From JBAZDV01 sp041669745 (GTDB lineage Archaea; Thermoplasmatota; Thermoplasmata; Methanomassiliicoccales; Methanomethylophilaceae): DNA of 16,804 bases. This document shows positions 5,971 to 13,537 of the stretch, in pieces. A program made the position numbers and the translations under genes. Position 1 is the stretch's first letter; every line of letters starts with the position of its first letter. Under the pieces are notes generated by a model. The model searched no databases and was not told the DNA's origin. It saw nothing but the letters and a program-made list of their open reading frames with translations. The stretch covers positions 1 to 16,804 of the forward strand of contig JBAYAO010000024.1 of assembly GCA_041669745.1 (NCBI GenBank). Direction: 5' to 3'.

Positions 5971-8304
5971 GTGCCCACAGAAAGGCTGATGGTCAGACGC
6001 GATGTTCCCTTTTCGCTTTACGACGTCGATATACTGAAGGCGACGGATGACGAACTGAAGGAGATCTCCTCGGAGATGGGGCTGAGCCTCTCCCTGAGCG
6101 AGATGAAGGTCATCGTCGATTACTTCGGGAAGGCGGGAAGGAATCCCACGGACATAGAGCTGCAGTCCCTGGGACAGGCATGGAGCGAACATTGCTGCTA
6201 CAAGAGTTCCAAGAACATCCTGAGAGAATTCGTCTTCGCCATCGACAATCCCGACATACTCTCGAGAGGGGATGCCGGCGTCATGGTCTTCGACGACGAT
6301 TACGGATATGCACTGAGGATCGAAAGCCATAACCACCCGTCGGCCATAGAGCCGTACGGAGGTGCCGCCACAGGCATCGGCGGGATACTGAGGGACGTGG
6401 TGTGCATGGGCGCTCAGCCCATAGGTCTCGTCGACCCTCTGTGCTTCGGTCCGATAGACATGAAAGGAGCGTTACCGGCGGGCATAAAGCATCCGCGGTA
6501 TCTGATGAACGGTGTGGTCTCCGGCATCAGGGATTACGGTAACCGCGTAGGAGTGCCGACCATATCGGGCGGGATATTCTTCGATGAGAGATATACAGGG
6601 AACTGTCTCGTCAACGTCGGATGTCTGGGAATAGTCCCAAGGAAGGACCTGGCGTTGAATTATGCAGGCGGTCCCGGCGAGATGATGATACTGATAGGAG
6701 GCCGTACGGGACGCGACGGGATCCACGGGGTGACGTTCGCGTCGGCGGATCTCACGTCCACATCGGACAGGGATTCCAGAGGAGCGGTCCAGCTGGGCGA
6801 TCCGATCACCAAGGAGCCCACCATACACGCATGTCTGGAAGTCAACAGGAGAGGTCTGATAACGGGTATGAAGGACCTCGGCGGCGGCGGTCTGAGCTGT
6901 GTGATCGGCGAAATGGCATTGGAGGCCGGATGCGGTGCGGATGTGGATCTGGAGAAGGTTCCGCTGAAAGAGGAGGGCCTATCTCCATGGGAGATATGGA
7001 TCTCCGAATCCCAGGAACGTATGATGGTGACATGTCTCCCGGAGAATGCGGACAGGATACTGGAGATCTTCGATATGTGGGATGTCCTCGCCACGGTCGT
7101 GGCCAGGACGACGGACACACCGCATACGCGTCTGTTCTGGAGAGGGGAGCCGATCTTCGACATGGACCTGGAATTCCTCACGGGCGGTCCGCGTTACGAC
7201 AGGCCGTACACGGTGCCTGCGGTCTCGTCCAAGAAGGACGAGAGGTTCCCGGAGATACACTCATACAACGACGTTGTACTGACCATGCTGTCGGATCTCA
7301 ATGTCGCATCCAAGGAATGGGCCATCCGTCAATACGACCACGAGGTCCGTGCATCGACGGTTGTAAAACCGATGGTCGGGGAGATGAACAACACGGGACC
7401 GGGAGATGCGGCGGTGCTGATGCCCGTACCCGGAAGATGGAAAGGCCTCGCAGCGGCGGTGGGATGCAATCCGTGGTTCACGTCAGAGAATCCGTACAAC
7501 GGCGGCATGGCCTCGGTCGATGAGGCGTGCCGCAATCTTGTCGCGGTGGGTGCCAGGCCCCATGCGCTCACGGACTGTCTCAATTTCGGCAATCCGGAGA
7601 AACCGGAGAGACTGGGGGAGTTCAGGGAGGCCGTCAGAGGGATAGGTGACCTTTGCGTTAGGATGAATCTGCCCATACCTTCCGGTAACGTCAGTTTATA
7701 CAACGAGGCGCCAGGGGGAGTCTTCATCCTTCCGACGCCGATGATCCTCGGAACGGGGCTCATCAAAGATGTGAGGAAGGCCGTGACCGCCGACATGAAG
7801 GCGGAGGACAACCGCCTCTACATCATAGGGGAGACGAAGGACGAGATGGGGGGATCGCTGCTGTTCCGCAAATTCGGAGGGAAGGGAGGCGACGTACCGG
7901 GCGTGGATGCCGACAATCTGATCAAGATGACCGATGCCGTCCTGGAAGCGATGGACGGAGGACTCGTCAAGAGCTGTCACGACTGTTCCGACGGTGGACT
8001 CGCCGTCGCAGCGGCGGAGATGTGCATATCAGGAAACATCGGCGTGACGATGGACCTCGCAGGGATGGGTCCGCTCTCAATGGAAAGGAAACTGTTCTCG
8101 GAGAGCAACACCCGTTGGCTGGCAGAGGTGAGCGATAAGGATGCCGATGCGTTCCAAAGCATCATGGGTGACGGTGCGGTGTGCATCGGAAGGACCGGCG
8201 GTAACAGATTCGTGGTGAGGGACGCCATCGATCTAGGTGTATCGGACATCAGGAAGGCCTGGAACGATCCTATCTGGAATATCATGGGAGGTGTCTCGGA
8301 ATGA
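5971..8304 (+). CDS. purL: Phosphoribosylformylglycinamidine synthase subunit PurL
   Basis: Catalytic synthetase subunit: converts FGAR, ATP and ammonia from glutamine into FGAM, the fourth step of de novo purine synthesis. 777 residues, slightly long for small-type PurL, which lacks the fused glutaminase of the large form. Visible: GRNPTDIE (57-64), WSEHCCYKSS (71-80), and the nucleotide-site run starting ESHNHPSAIEPYGG (118-131) and followed by ATGIGG. Later come the second AIRS-like half with MNNTGPGDAAVLMP and the C-terminal SCHDCSDGGLAVAAAEM, with its glycine-rich phosphate loop. I take GTG 5971 because of the upstream GGTGA; ATG 5989 would shorten it by six residues with no loss of homology. 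Its stop overlaps the purQ start as ATGA, so the two are translationally coupled. Confidence 0.95.
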   Translation: MPTERLMVRRDVPFSLYDVDILKATDDELKEISSEMGLSLSLSEMKVIVDYFGKAGRNPTDIELQSLGQAWSEHCCYKSSKNILREFVFAIDNPDILSRGDAGVMVFDDDYGYALRIESHNHPSAIEPYGGAATGIGGILRDVVCMGAQPIGLVDPLCFGPIDMKGALPAGIKHPRYLMNGVVSGIRDYGNRVGVPTISGGIFFDERYTGNCLVNVGCLGIVPRKDLALNYAGGPGEMMILIGGRTGRDGIHGVTFASADLTSTSDRDSRGAVQLGDPITKEPTIHACLEVNRRGLITGMKDLGGGGLSCVIGEMALEAGCGADVDLEKVPLKEEGLSPWEIWISESQERMMVTCLPENADRILEIFDMWDVLATVVARTTDTPHTRLFWRGEPIFDMDLEFLTGGPRYDRPYTVPAVSSKKDERFPEIHSYNDVVLTMLSDLNVASKEWAIRQYDHEVRASTVVKPMVGEMNNTGPGDAAVLMPVPGRWKGLAAAVGCNPWFTSENPYNGGMASVDEACRNLVAVGARPHALTDCLNFGNPEKPERLGEFREAVRGIGDLCVRMNLPIPSGNVSLYNEAPGGVFILPTPMILGTGLIKDVRKAVTADMKAEDNRLYIIGETKDEMGGSLLFRKFGGKGGDVPGVDADNLIKMTDAVLEAMDGGLVKSCHDCSDGGLAVAAAEMCISGNIGVTMDLAGMGPLSMERKLFSESNTRWLAEVSDKDADAFQSIMGDGAVCIGRTGGNRFVVRDAIDLGVSDIRKAWNDPIWNIMGGVSE
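8286..8293 (+). promoter_or_regulatory. Shine-Dalgarno site for purQ
   Basis: GGGAGGTG, the strongest Shine-Dalgarno match I found in the window, ends 7 bases before the purQ ATG and lies inside the end of purL. Confidence 0.75.
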
Positions 8305-9116
8305 AGGCAGAGGATGTCAGGGTCTGCGTCCTGAGGATCGAGGGAACGAACGGCGAGGACGAGATGTACGAGGCCTTCAGGATGGTAGGGGCCTCTCCGG
8401 AGAAGGTGCACCTCAAACAATTGGCGGGGCGGGTGCCCCAAGACATGATCAGGGATATCGAGGATTACGACGTCCTTGTGCTGCCCGGAGGGTTTTCGGC
8501 AGGGGACTACGTCCGTGCCGGAGCGATATTCGCGGCCAGAATAAAGGCCGCTATCGGACCGCAGATCAGGGAATTCGTCGAAATGGAAAAGCCAGTCCTC
8601 GGGGTCTGCAACGGATTCCAGATCCTTGTGGAGCTGGGATTGCTGCCTGCGATCGGAGAGGTGATGTCCCCTGTTCCGACGGCCGCGCTATACACGAACG
8701 ATTCAGCGAGGTTCGAATGCCGCCCCACGCTCCTCAGGAATGACAACCGCGGTAAATGCATATTCGTTTCGGACATACCGCAGAGGAAGGTCGTCATGTT
8801 CCCGTCCGCGCATGCCGAGGGGAAACTCATGAGTGCGGATCCGAAATTCGTCGAGAAACTCGACGAGAACGATCAGATAGTCTTCAGATACGTCGGACCC
8901 GACGGCGAAAGACCGGAATATCCGTGGAATCCGAACGGCTCGCCGTCCGATATCGCAGGAATATGCAATCCGGCAGGCAATGTGCTCGGATTGATGCCGC
9001 ATCCCGAACGTGTGATGACGAGATTCACGCATCCGGACTGGACAAGGGGTTACTCCTCGGAAGAGGGGGACGGTATGGCGGTGTTCCGTTCGGTGATGAG
9101 AAAGTTCAGGAAATGA
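8301..9116 (+). CDS. purQ: Phosphoribosylformylglycinamidine synthase subunit PurQ (glutaminase)
   Basis: Class I glutamine amidotransferase subunit that releases ammonia from glutamine for PurL. 271 residues, in the range of archaeal PurQ. The triad is visible: nucleophile Cys 103 in GVCNGFQ (101-107), and His 234 and Glu 236 in MPHPERV (232-238). LPGGFSAGDYVRAG (61-74) is the family's oxyanion-side loop. The start is fixed by a strong Shine-Dalgarno site and the ATGA overlap with purL. It is the last gene of the operon; a G+C-rich stem-loop follows and the next gene (riboflavin kinase) converges on it. Confidence 0.95.
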   Translation: MKAEDVRVCVLRIEGTNGEDEMYEAFRMVGASPEKVHLKQLAGRVPQDMIRDIEDYDVLVLPGGFSAGDYVRAGAIFAARIKAAIGPQIREFVEMEKPVLGVCNGFQILVELGLLPAIGEVMSPVPTAALYTNDSARFECRPTLLRNDNRGKCIFVSDIPQRKVVMFPSAHAEGKLMSADPKFVEKLDENDQIVFRYVGPDGERPEYPWNPNGSPSDIAGICNPAGNVLGLMPHPERVMTRFTHPDWTRGYSSEEGDGMAVFRSVMRKFRK

Positions 9117-9120
9117 TTTC

Positions 9121-9140
9121 CCGGGGGTTCTTCACCCCGG
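9121..9140. terminator. Stem-loop between converging purQ and riboflavin kinase genes
   Basis: CCGGGG (9121-9126) pairs with CCCCGG (9135-9140) across an 8-base loop, 4 bases after the purQ stop and 7 bases beyond the converging ribK stop. No U-run follows in either direction, so it may be a 3'-end structure rather than a classical terminator. Confidence 0.5.
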
Positions 9141-9147
9141 AACGTCC

Positions 9148-9804
9148 TCAGATCTCGACCCTGACGTCGATACGGCTGTCGTCCGTGAGGCTCAGTGTCC
9201 TTCTGAGGTGGTATTGGCATATGATCTCGATGACCTCCCTGTAATGTGACCTCTCGGGCACTACGACCGCGCACTCGATATTCCTGATCTTGGCCTTGTA
9301 CGCGATGACGTTCCCGAAACTCCTGCCCTCGTTAGTGAATCCCTGTATCAGATGTCCGGCGGTACTCCTGATCAGGTCAAGTTTGCCGATATCCTCTTTG
9401 TCGATGGTCACATTCAGTGTGCCCTCGAACGGTCTGAAGCCCAGAACCTTCTCGAATTGGTCCATGTACTGTTTCTGGCATATGTAATATCCGCCTTCGC
9501 CCATTCCGGCCGTGACGGTTCCATGGATCACGATATGGTCCGAAAGTTCGAAGATGCGGCGGTACTCGTTGTACTCCTTCTTCAGTTCCTCGACGCCCTT
9601 GTCGGTGAGTTTTATACGCTGTCTCCTCGCACCCAGGTCGCGTACGATAAATTTCTCGTCCAAAAGCTCCAGGATCCTCTTGGAGGCGGATTGTTGGCTC
9701 ATCTCCAAAGCATCACCCAATTCACGCGACGACACAGCGATGTAATCGTCGATGCCACCGAGCAGCGCGATCTTCCGTAAAGCAAATGTGAACTTCTCAT
9801 CCAT
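9148..9804 (-). CDS. ribK: CTP-dependent riboflavin kinase with N-terminal winged-helix domain (RbkR-like)
   Basis: Archaeal riboflavin kinases of the former DUF120 family phosphorylate riboflavin to FMN using CTP. This 218-residue protein has the kinase domain at about 88-218, with HGTVTAGMGEGGYYI (94-108) and FRPFEGTLNV (123-132). It is preceded by a winged helix-turn-helix domain (about 5-82) in which SSRELGDALEMSQQSASKRI is a clear recognition region. This two-domain form corresponds to RbkR, described as both enzyme and riboflavin-pathway repressor. The ATG at 9804 has a TATA-like element 28 bases upstream, buried in an inverted repeat, and the start codon lies in a second inverted repeat, suggesting self-regulation. 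No other riboflavin gene is in the window. It converges on purQ. Confidence 0.92.
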   Translation of the reverse strand: MDEKFTFALRKIALLGGIDDYIAVSSRELGDALEMSQQSASKRILELLDEKFIVRDLGARRQRIKLTDKGVEELKKEYNEYRRIFELSDHIVIHGTVTAGMGEGGYYICQKQYMDQFEKVLGFRPFEGTLNVTIDKEDIGKLDLIRSTAGHLIQGFTNEGRSFGNVIAYKAKIRNIECAVVVPERSHYREVIEIICQYHLRRTLSLTDDSRIDVRVEI

Positions 9805-9813
9805 CGATGAGAA
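9794..9813. promoter_or_regulatory. Perfect 8-4-8 inverted repeat around the ribK start codon
   Basis: TTCTCATC (9794-9801) and GATGAGAA (9806-9813) are exact reverse complements with a 4-base spacer. The start codon (9802-9804) falls in the spacer. It could be an operator at the transcription start or, in RNA, a hairpin presenting the start codon in its loop. Confidence 0.6.
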
Positions 9814-9826
9814 TCAATTCTTACGA

Positions 9827-9842
9827 GGTAATAAACATTACC
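9827..9842. promoter_or_regulatory. Perfect 6-4-6 inverted repeat overlapping the ribK TATA box
   Basis: GGTAAT (9827-9832) and ATTACC (9837-9842) are exact reverse complements with a 4-base spacer. On the minus strand the core reads GTTTATTA, the only TATA candidate at the right distance (about 28 bases) from the ribK ATG. A protein bound here would block TBP. Operator role is inferred. Confidence 0.6.
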
Positions 9843-9889
9843 ATAAAATGATTAGATGGTCGAATTATTGGTAAATAAAAGTTGGTTTG

Positions 9890-9895
9890 AAAAAA
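9890..9895 (-). terminator. T-run after the small membrane protein gene
   Basis: Six T residues on the minus strand, a few bases beyond the TAA of the 9899-10276 gene, with a second T-rich run about ten bases further. U-tracts are the usual archaeal termination signal. Confidence 0.5.
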
Positions 9896-9898
9896 GGT

Positions 9899-10276
9899 TT
9901 ATGCTCTGTCCGTGACGATCCATTTCGCAGTGGACGGGCATGCCGCCAGCAACGCAACGAATAAAGCAATCAGGAAGAGAATCGCTCCGAAATACTGGTC
10001 CATCGTCTTGTACAGGATGTCGCATGCGATCACAGCGACATTCATGAAACTGAGGAACACCGTAGATTTCCAGGAGCTCTGACCGTTTCTGTAGAGGGTA
10101 CCACCGACCGCGAAGAACAGCACCGCGATGAGTAAGGCCAATCCGATCTCGGCGAGCACCTTTTCGCTGCCGGGATCGAAATATATAGCCATGGAGGCGA
10201 TCGTCAAGATGCCGCCGATGATAGCCAGAGCAGAAGTGATTATGACTTTGCCAGGTCTTTCGCCCATATTATGCAC
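9899..10276 (-). CDS. Small four-helix membrane protein, unknown function
   Basis: 125 residues I cannot place in a named family. Four hydrophobic segments at about 11-33, 41-62, 71-89 and 96-113 predict a compact integral membrane protein with short loops and no obvious catalytic motif. ATG 10276 is chosen because a TATA box is centred 27 bases before it; Met 4 (ATG 10267) is possible but has no ribosome-binding site. It ends in TAA and is followed by a T-run. It lies just downstream of the DUF998-like gene on the same strand but has its own promoter. Composition matches its neighbours, so there is no sign of recent transfer. Confidence 0.72.
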   Translation of the reverse strand: MHNMGERPGKVIITSALAIIGGILTIASMAIYFDPGSEKVLAEIGLALLIAVLFFAVGGTLYRNGQSSWKSTVFLSFMNVAVIACDILYKTMDQYFGAILFLIALFVALLAACPSTAKWIVTDRA

Positions 10277-10298
10277 CTATGCTGGAAAGTGCATTCTC

Positions 10299-10308
10299 AT
10301 TTATTAAT
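10299..10308 (-). promoter_or_regulatory. TATA box of the small membrane protein gene
   Basis: Reads ATTAATAAAT on the minus strand, centred about 27 bases before ATG 10276, predicting a leaderless mRNA. Confidence 0.6.
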
Positions 10309-10331
10309 CTGTAGGAGTGAAAAGATGGAAA

Positions 10332-10345
10332 GGGCACGGGTGCCC
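10332..10345 (-). terminator. Stem-loop after the DUF998-like gene
   Basis: Perfect GGGCAC / GTGCCC dyad with a 2-base centre, two bases beyond the TAA of the 10348-10911 gene. On the minus strand TTTCC then CTTTTC follow, giving a stem plus U-rich tail. Confidence 0.5.
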
Positions 10346-10347
10346 GT

Positions 10348-10911
10348 TTATTCCAGAATGAATTTGCATCCCTGGACTGCAAGCCAAGCGAGGCCGCATA
10401 TGACTGCGATGGCCTCTATCATGCCGTCAACAGGTTCGAATGCCGCTGTCCAGAGCACTATCGCTATCAGTACTACAGCGATACCGCCGGGAACTAGATG
10501 TCCGACCTTCCAGTCGCTTGCGGTCATCGAGATCGCCGAGCAGGCCGCGAACACGACCAGTGCGTACGCGATGGGGGTGTGGTAGTCAGAGTTCTGCGGG
10601 AAGAGACCGAGACATGCGAGCATCGCACCGGCGAAGATCAGGAGGATACTGGCGATCTGATGGCCGACCGATTCGTTGAGGGTCGCACCGTACGCGCCGA
10701 AGACAAGGATCAGAAGACCCGCGATCACACATCCGTAGTTGAAGAAGTACTTCGCGTCAGTGTCGGAGACACCGAGGTCGCTGAGCATATCGGTCCCGAA
10801 CACCCATGAGGTGTCGATCAGAGAGGCGAATAGCCAGGCGAGTGTGAACGCGAGTACGGCGATCAGTCCGATACCGCCTAGGACGGTACCGGAGGCTTTA
10901 CAGCATTTCAT
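10348..10911 (-). CDS. DUF998-like six-helix membrane protein
   Basis: 187 residues with six hydrophobic segments (about 9-31, 58-77, 85-104, 112-130, 139-157 and 163-181). LSDLG after the first helix (43-47), the Asn at 58, and GLFP (102-105) followed by His 111 resemble the DUF998 family of membrane proteins of unknown role. The N-terminus MKCCK carries two adjacent cysteines. An in-frame GTG lies 9 bases upstream, but ATG 10911 is 28 bases from the TATA centre and is preferred. It is preceded by the SDR gene on the same strand with 49 bases between. No function is claimed. Confidence 0.72.
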   Translation of the reverse strand: MKCCKASGTVLGGIGLIAVLAFTLAWLFASLIDTSWVFGTDMLSDLGVSDTDAKYFFNYGCVIAGLLILVFGAYGATLNESVGHQIASILLIFAGAMLACLGLFPQNSDYHTPIAYALVVFAACSAISMTASDWKVGHLVPGGIAVVLIAIVLWTAAFEPVDGMIEAIAVICGLAWLAVQGCKFILE

Positions 10912-10934
10912 GGACCGCACATTCTTTTTTCGGT

Positions 10935-10943
10935 CATAAATAG
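10935..10943 (-). promoter_or_regulatory. TATA box of the DUF998-like gene
   Basis: Reads CTATTTATG on the minus strand, centred 28 bases before ATG 10911. It supports that ATG over the upstream GTG 10920. Confidence 0.55.
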
Positions 10944-10960
10944 TTGTCCATCGGAAGGCG

Positions 10961-11785
10961 TCATTGTTCGTCCGAGGAGTGCTGACCTCCGCTCATACGG
11001 ACCTTCTGCCTGTAGGCCTCGAACTTCTTACCTTCTGCCCTGAGATACAGTGTCTTGGTGAACGGCAGGATCTTGAAGAGCACCATGGCGACGGAGAACA
11101 GTCTGCATGGCCGCACTCTCTTCTTCCCCCTTTCCATGCCCCTGACCATCCTGCGGGCTACGACATCCGGGGTCTGCAGAGGATACGGTTTTGCGAATTC
11201 CAGTTCGCTGGCCGTGCTGAAGAAGTTCGTGTCGGTCGCGACCGGGAACAGCGTGATCACGTGCACGTTGTCAGGTTTCTCGAGACCTATCGTCTCTTGA
11301 AATCCGTTGATCGCGAACTTCGACGACGAGTACAGCGTGAATCCCGGCATCCCCATGTACCCCATGGCGGATCCGGTGATGGCGAAGATCCCCTTCCTGC
11401 CGTCCAGATGTTGTACGAATCTCTGATATGAGTATATCGGTGAGAAAACATTGGTGGCGAATATACGCTGCACGCGGTCCCAGTCCACATAATCCATCTC
11501 CTCGTAGTACGAGAAGCCGGCATTGGCGTAGAATATGTCGACGCCGCCCATCGCATCTTCCGCGTTACGGAAGATCGTGTCTATGTTCTCGGGCTTCGAA
11601 ACGTCGCACTCGAACGGTATGACCCTATTTCCGTATTCTTCGGCGAATTTCGCGATGCCGTCCGTATTCAGGTCGACGGCGAAGACGGTGTTGCCCTTCT
11701 TTCTGAGCAGCAGGTCCATCACTTCCAGGCCTATACCGCTGTTCGCACCTGTGATGACGATCCTCATATCGGTGATCTCGGGCAT
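10961..11785 (-). CDS. Short-chain dehydrogenase/reductase (SDR), classical type
   Basis: NAD(P)-dependent oxidoreductase of 274 residues; the substrate cannot be read from sequence. Cofactor loop TGANSGIG (12-19), with an acidic residue after strand 2 (VDLN, Asp 38) that would favour NAD(H) over NADP(H); CDV (60-62); NAG (88-90). The catalytic set is complete: Asn 112, Ser 139, Tyr 152 and Lys 156 (YSSSK). A C-terminal extension (about 205-274), basic around GKKRVRPCR and hydrophobic nearby (FSVAMVLFKILPF), may touch membrane or lipid-like substrates. ATG 11785 is 28-29 bases from a clear TATA box, hence leaderless. It lies between a DUF998-like gene and an EFR1-type redox protein gene, each with its own promoter. 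Confidence 0.9.
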   Translation of the reverse strand: MPEITDMRIVITGANSGIGLEVMDLLLRKKGNTVFAVDLNTDGIAKFAEEYGNRVIPFECDVSKPENIDTIFRNAEDAMGGVDIFYANAGFSYYEEMDYVDWDRVQRIFATNVFSPIYSYQRFVQHLDGRKGIFAITGSAMGYMGMPGFTLYSSSKFAINGFQETIGLEKPDNVHVITLFPVATDTNFFSTASELEFAKPYPLQTPDVVARRMVRGMERGKKRVRPCRLFSVAMVLFKILPFTKTLYLRAEGKKFEAYRQKVRMSGGQHSSDEQ

Positions 11786-11810
11786 CAGCCGGTAGAGGTC
11801 GGAGTGGTCC

Positions 11811-11817
11811 TATAAAT
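11811..11817 (-). promoter_or_regulatory. TATA box of the SDR gene
   Basis: ATTTATA on the minus strand, centred 28-29 bases before ATG 11785; leaderless start predicted. Confidence 0.65.
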
Positions 11818-11840
11818 GTTGGCAAGAGCGTCGTCCCAAA

Positions 11841-12605
11841 TCAGAATCTGACCGTAGGATTGACGTACCTCTCTTTTTTCACTGTGCTTCTTCCGAACTC
11901 TATGGCTTCCATGGGACATCTGTGGATGCATGCGAGGCACCTGTAGCATCTCTCCTTGACCCATACGGGTCTTCCGTCGACGATCCTGATGGCATCATCG
12001 GGGCATATCTCGGAGCATTTCCCGCAACCGTTGCATTTCTGGGTTGCATGGAATCTTCTCGTCCTGCGTCCGTATACGTAGAAGGGTCTGCTGAAGGACG
12101 AAACGACCGATGGCAGTTTTCCCTTGTGATCGTCGCAGTCCCTTCCTTCGGTGCTTCCCAGACGATCTGCTATCGTTGCGGCGTTCTCCTCTGCGGCTCG
12201 TATGAGCTGCGCCCGTCTCTCCTTGTTCGGTACACTCAGCAGCGGGATGTAGTTCTCGGGCATCGGTACGGAGAAGATCTTATCCAGGCTGAATCCTCTC
12301 TTGGCGATCAGCTTGGAGGCCTGCCTGCCTGTGGTCCCGGTGAACGTGCCGAATGTCAGGACCAGGAACATGGACGGTCGCTTTCCATTGAAGGACACCT
12401 TGCCGATGAACTCCTCCACCGGCAGCGGCAGTCCGTAGAAGTACACCGGACACACGATACCGGCCGTTTCGCCATCCGTCAGGTCGAAATCGGTCTCACC
12501 GTGTCTCAGGGAATCGCCGATGGAGACCATTCGGTCCCCACGTATCCTTCCTATGATTCCAGCTACCTGCAGAGAGTTGCCCGTGGCTGAGAAATAGAAT
12601 ATCAC
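11841..12605 (-). CDS. EFR1-type flavodoxin / two-[4Fe-4S] ferredoxin fusion
   Basis: Cytoplasmic electron-transfer protein of 254 residues. The N-terminal flavodoxin-like domain (about 1-150) opens with IFYFSATGNS (2-11), an FMN phosphate loop, and has CPVYFYGLP (52-60). The C-terminal ferredoxin domain carries two complete [4Fe-4S] motifs: Cys 191, 194, 197, 201 and Cys 220, 223, 226, 230, the last of each followed by Pro. This is the EFR1 family layout, common in anaerobes; partners are usually unknown. The start is GTG 12605: no ATG is available near the N-terminus, and a TATA box is centred 27 bases upstream, so it appears to be a leaderless GTG. It lies upstream of the SDR gene, but I see no proof that they work together. 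Confidence 0.88.
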   Translation of the reverse strand: MIFYFSATGNSLQVAGIIGRIRGDRMVSIGDSLRHGETDFDLTDGETAGIVCPVYFYGLPLPVEEFIGKVSFNGKRPSMFLVLTFGTFTGTTGRQASKLIAKRGFSLDKIFSVPMPENYIPLLSVPNKERRAQLIRAAEENAATIADRLGSTEGRDCDDHKGKLPSVVSSFSRPFYVYGRRTRRFHATQKCNGCGKCSEICPDDAIRIVDGRPVWVKERCYRCLACIHRCPMEAIEFGRSTVKKERYVNPTVRF

Positions 12606-12628
12606 GGGGGAGCGAACGGCGTCCCGGG

Positions 12629-12635
12629 TATAAAC
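12629..12635 (-). promoter_or_regulatory. TATA box of the EFR1-type gene
   Basis: GTTTATA on the minus strand, centred 27 bases before GTG 12605; fixes the non-ATG start. Confidence 0.65.
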
Positions 12636-12663
12636 GGGAAGCGGTGGCGGTTTCTTCAGAACA

Positions 12664-12672
12664 TTATAAATT
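12664..12672 (+). promoter_or_regulatory. TATA box of the GPN-loop GTPase gene
   Basis: TTATAAATT. The predicted transcript start is near 12695, which would exclude ATG 12691 and leave a leader of about 20 bases containing GGAG (12702-12705) ahead of ATG 12715. Confidence 0.6.
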
Positions 12673-12714
12673 CACGTTGCGTATCTGACGATGGTCGTTT
12701 CGGAGCGTCATTGC

Positions 12715-13479
12715 ATGAAATTCATCTATTTTGTCGGTACTGCGGGGAGCGGGAAGAGCACATTGGTCCAGGCCTACAAGGAGTGGTTGGACTATCACGG
12801 TGTGGACTCAGTCGTGCTGAATCTCGATCCCGGTGCGGACTCGATCCCGTATGTCGCCGATGTGGACATCAGGGAATGGGTCGCGTTGGATGAGGTCATG
12901 GACGAGTATTCACTCGGGCCCAACGGTGCCCAGGTCGTTGCCGCGGACCTCATGGCCGTCAACATCGAAAAACTGACGGATGCCGTCAAGGACCTCGAGA
13001 CGAAATATGTCCTCGTCGACACCCCGGGACAGTTGGAGCTGTTCGCGTTCAGGGAATCCTCCAACGTCATCATAGATGCGCTGGGGAAGGACAGGTCGAT
13101 GATAATCTACCTTTCGGATCCTATGCTCTGCAAGAACTCCAACGGATTCATATCGAGCATGGTACTGTCGTCGCTGGTCCAGTTCAGACTGGAACTGCCG
13201 ATGTTCAACGTTCTGACGAAGACGGACCTCCTCCAGAAAGAGGAGATGGACAGGCTCATAACATGGTTCGGTGATTCCTACAGTCTCTACGGCGACCTTC
13301 TGGACAACGATGCCAATCCCCAGACGGTCGTGGGCACGGAACTGCTGAAGGCCCTGGAGAACGTAGGGGTGTTCGGGGAGATGCGTGCCGTATCGGCCAA
13401 AGAGGGCACAGGTATGGAAGAGCTGTATGCCGCCATGCAGCTGCAGTTCTTCGGCGGAGAAGATTCCGAACCGGAATGA
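12715..13479 (+). CDS. GPN-loop GTPase
   Basis: Dimeric GTPase of the family whose eukaryotic members (Npa3/GPN1-3) help assemble and import RNA polymerase II; the archaeal role is less clear. 254 residues. Visible: P-loop GTAGSGKST (8-16), LNLDPGA (35-41), the defining Gly-Pro-Asn insertion at 68-70 (SLGPNGA), switch II DTPGQLELF (102-110), base-recognition TKTD (168-171), and SAKEG for G5. ATG 12715 is chosen because the family begins just before the P-loop, GGAG lies 9 bases upstream, and the TATA position puts the earlier ATG (12691) outside the transcript. It converges on the PAN gene. The neighbourhood also holds an RNA polymerase subunit gene (rpoK), which fits but does not prove the assembly role. 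Confidence 0.92.
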   Translation: MKFIYFVGTAGSGKSTLVQAYKEWLDYHGVDSVVLNLDPGADSIPYVADVDIREWVALDEVMDEYSLGPNGAQVVAADLMAVNIEKLTDAVKDLETKYVLVDTPGQLELFAFRESSNVIIDALGKDRSMIIYLSDPMLCKNSNGFISSMVLSSLVQFRLELPMFNVLTKTDLLQKEEMDRLITWFGDSYSLYGDLLDNDANPQTVVGTELLKALENVGVFGEMRAVSAKEGTGMEELYAAMQLQFFGGEDSEPE

Positions 13480-13485
13480 TCCGGT
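13470..13485 (+). terminator. Stem-loop spanning the GPN GTPase stop codon
   Basis: ACCGGA (13470-13475) and TCCGGT (13480-13485) pair perfectly over loop ATGA, which contains the stop TGA. Only T-poor sequence follows, so terminator function is uncertain. Confidence 0.4.
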
Positions 13486-13537
13486 CGTCCCACTGTGCAA
13501 TGAACAATCTTCACATCCACCGGTAAGACCAAAGGAC

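Noticed and set aside
9805..9898. FMN riboswitch upstream of ribK
   Set aside because: The AT-rich 94-base gap has no conserved FMN aptamer sequence, and the transcript is predicted to be leaderless.
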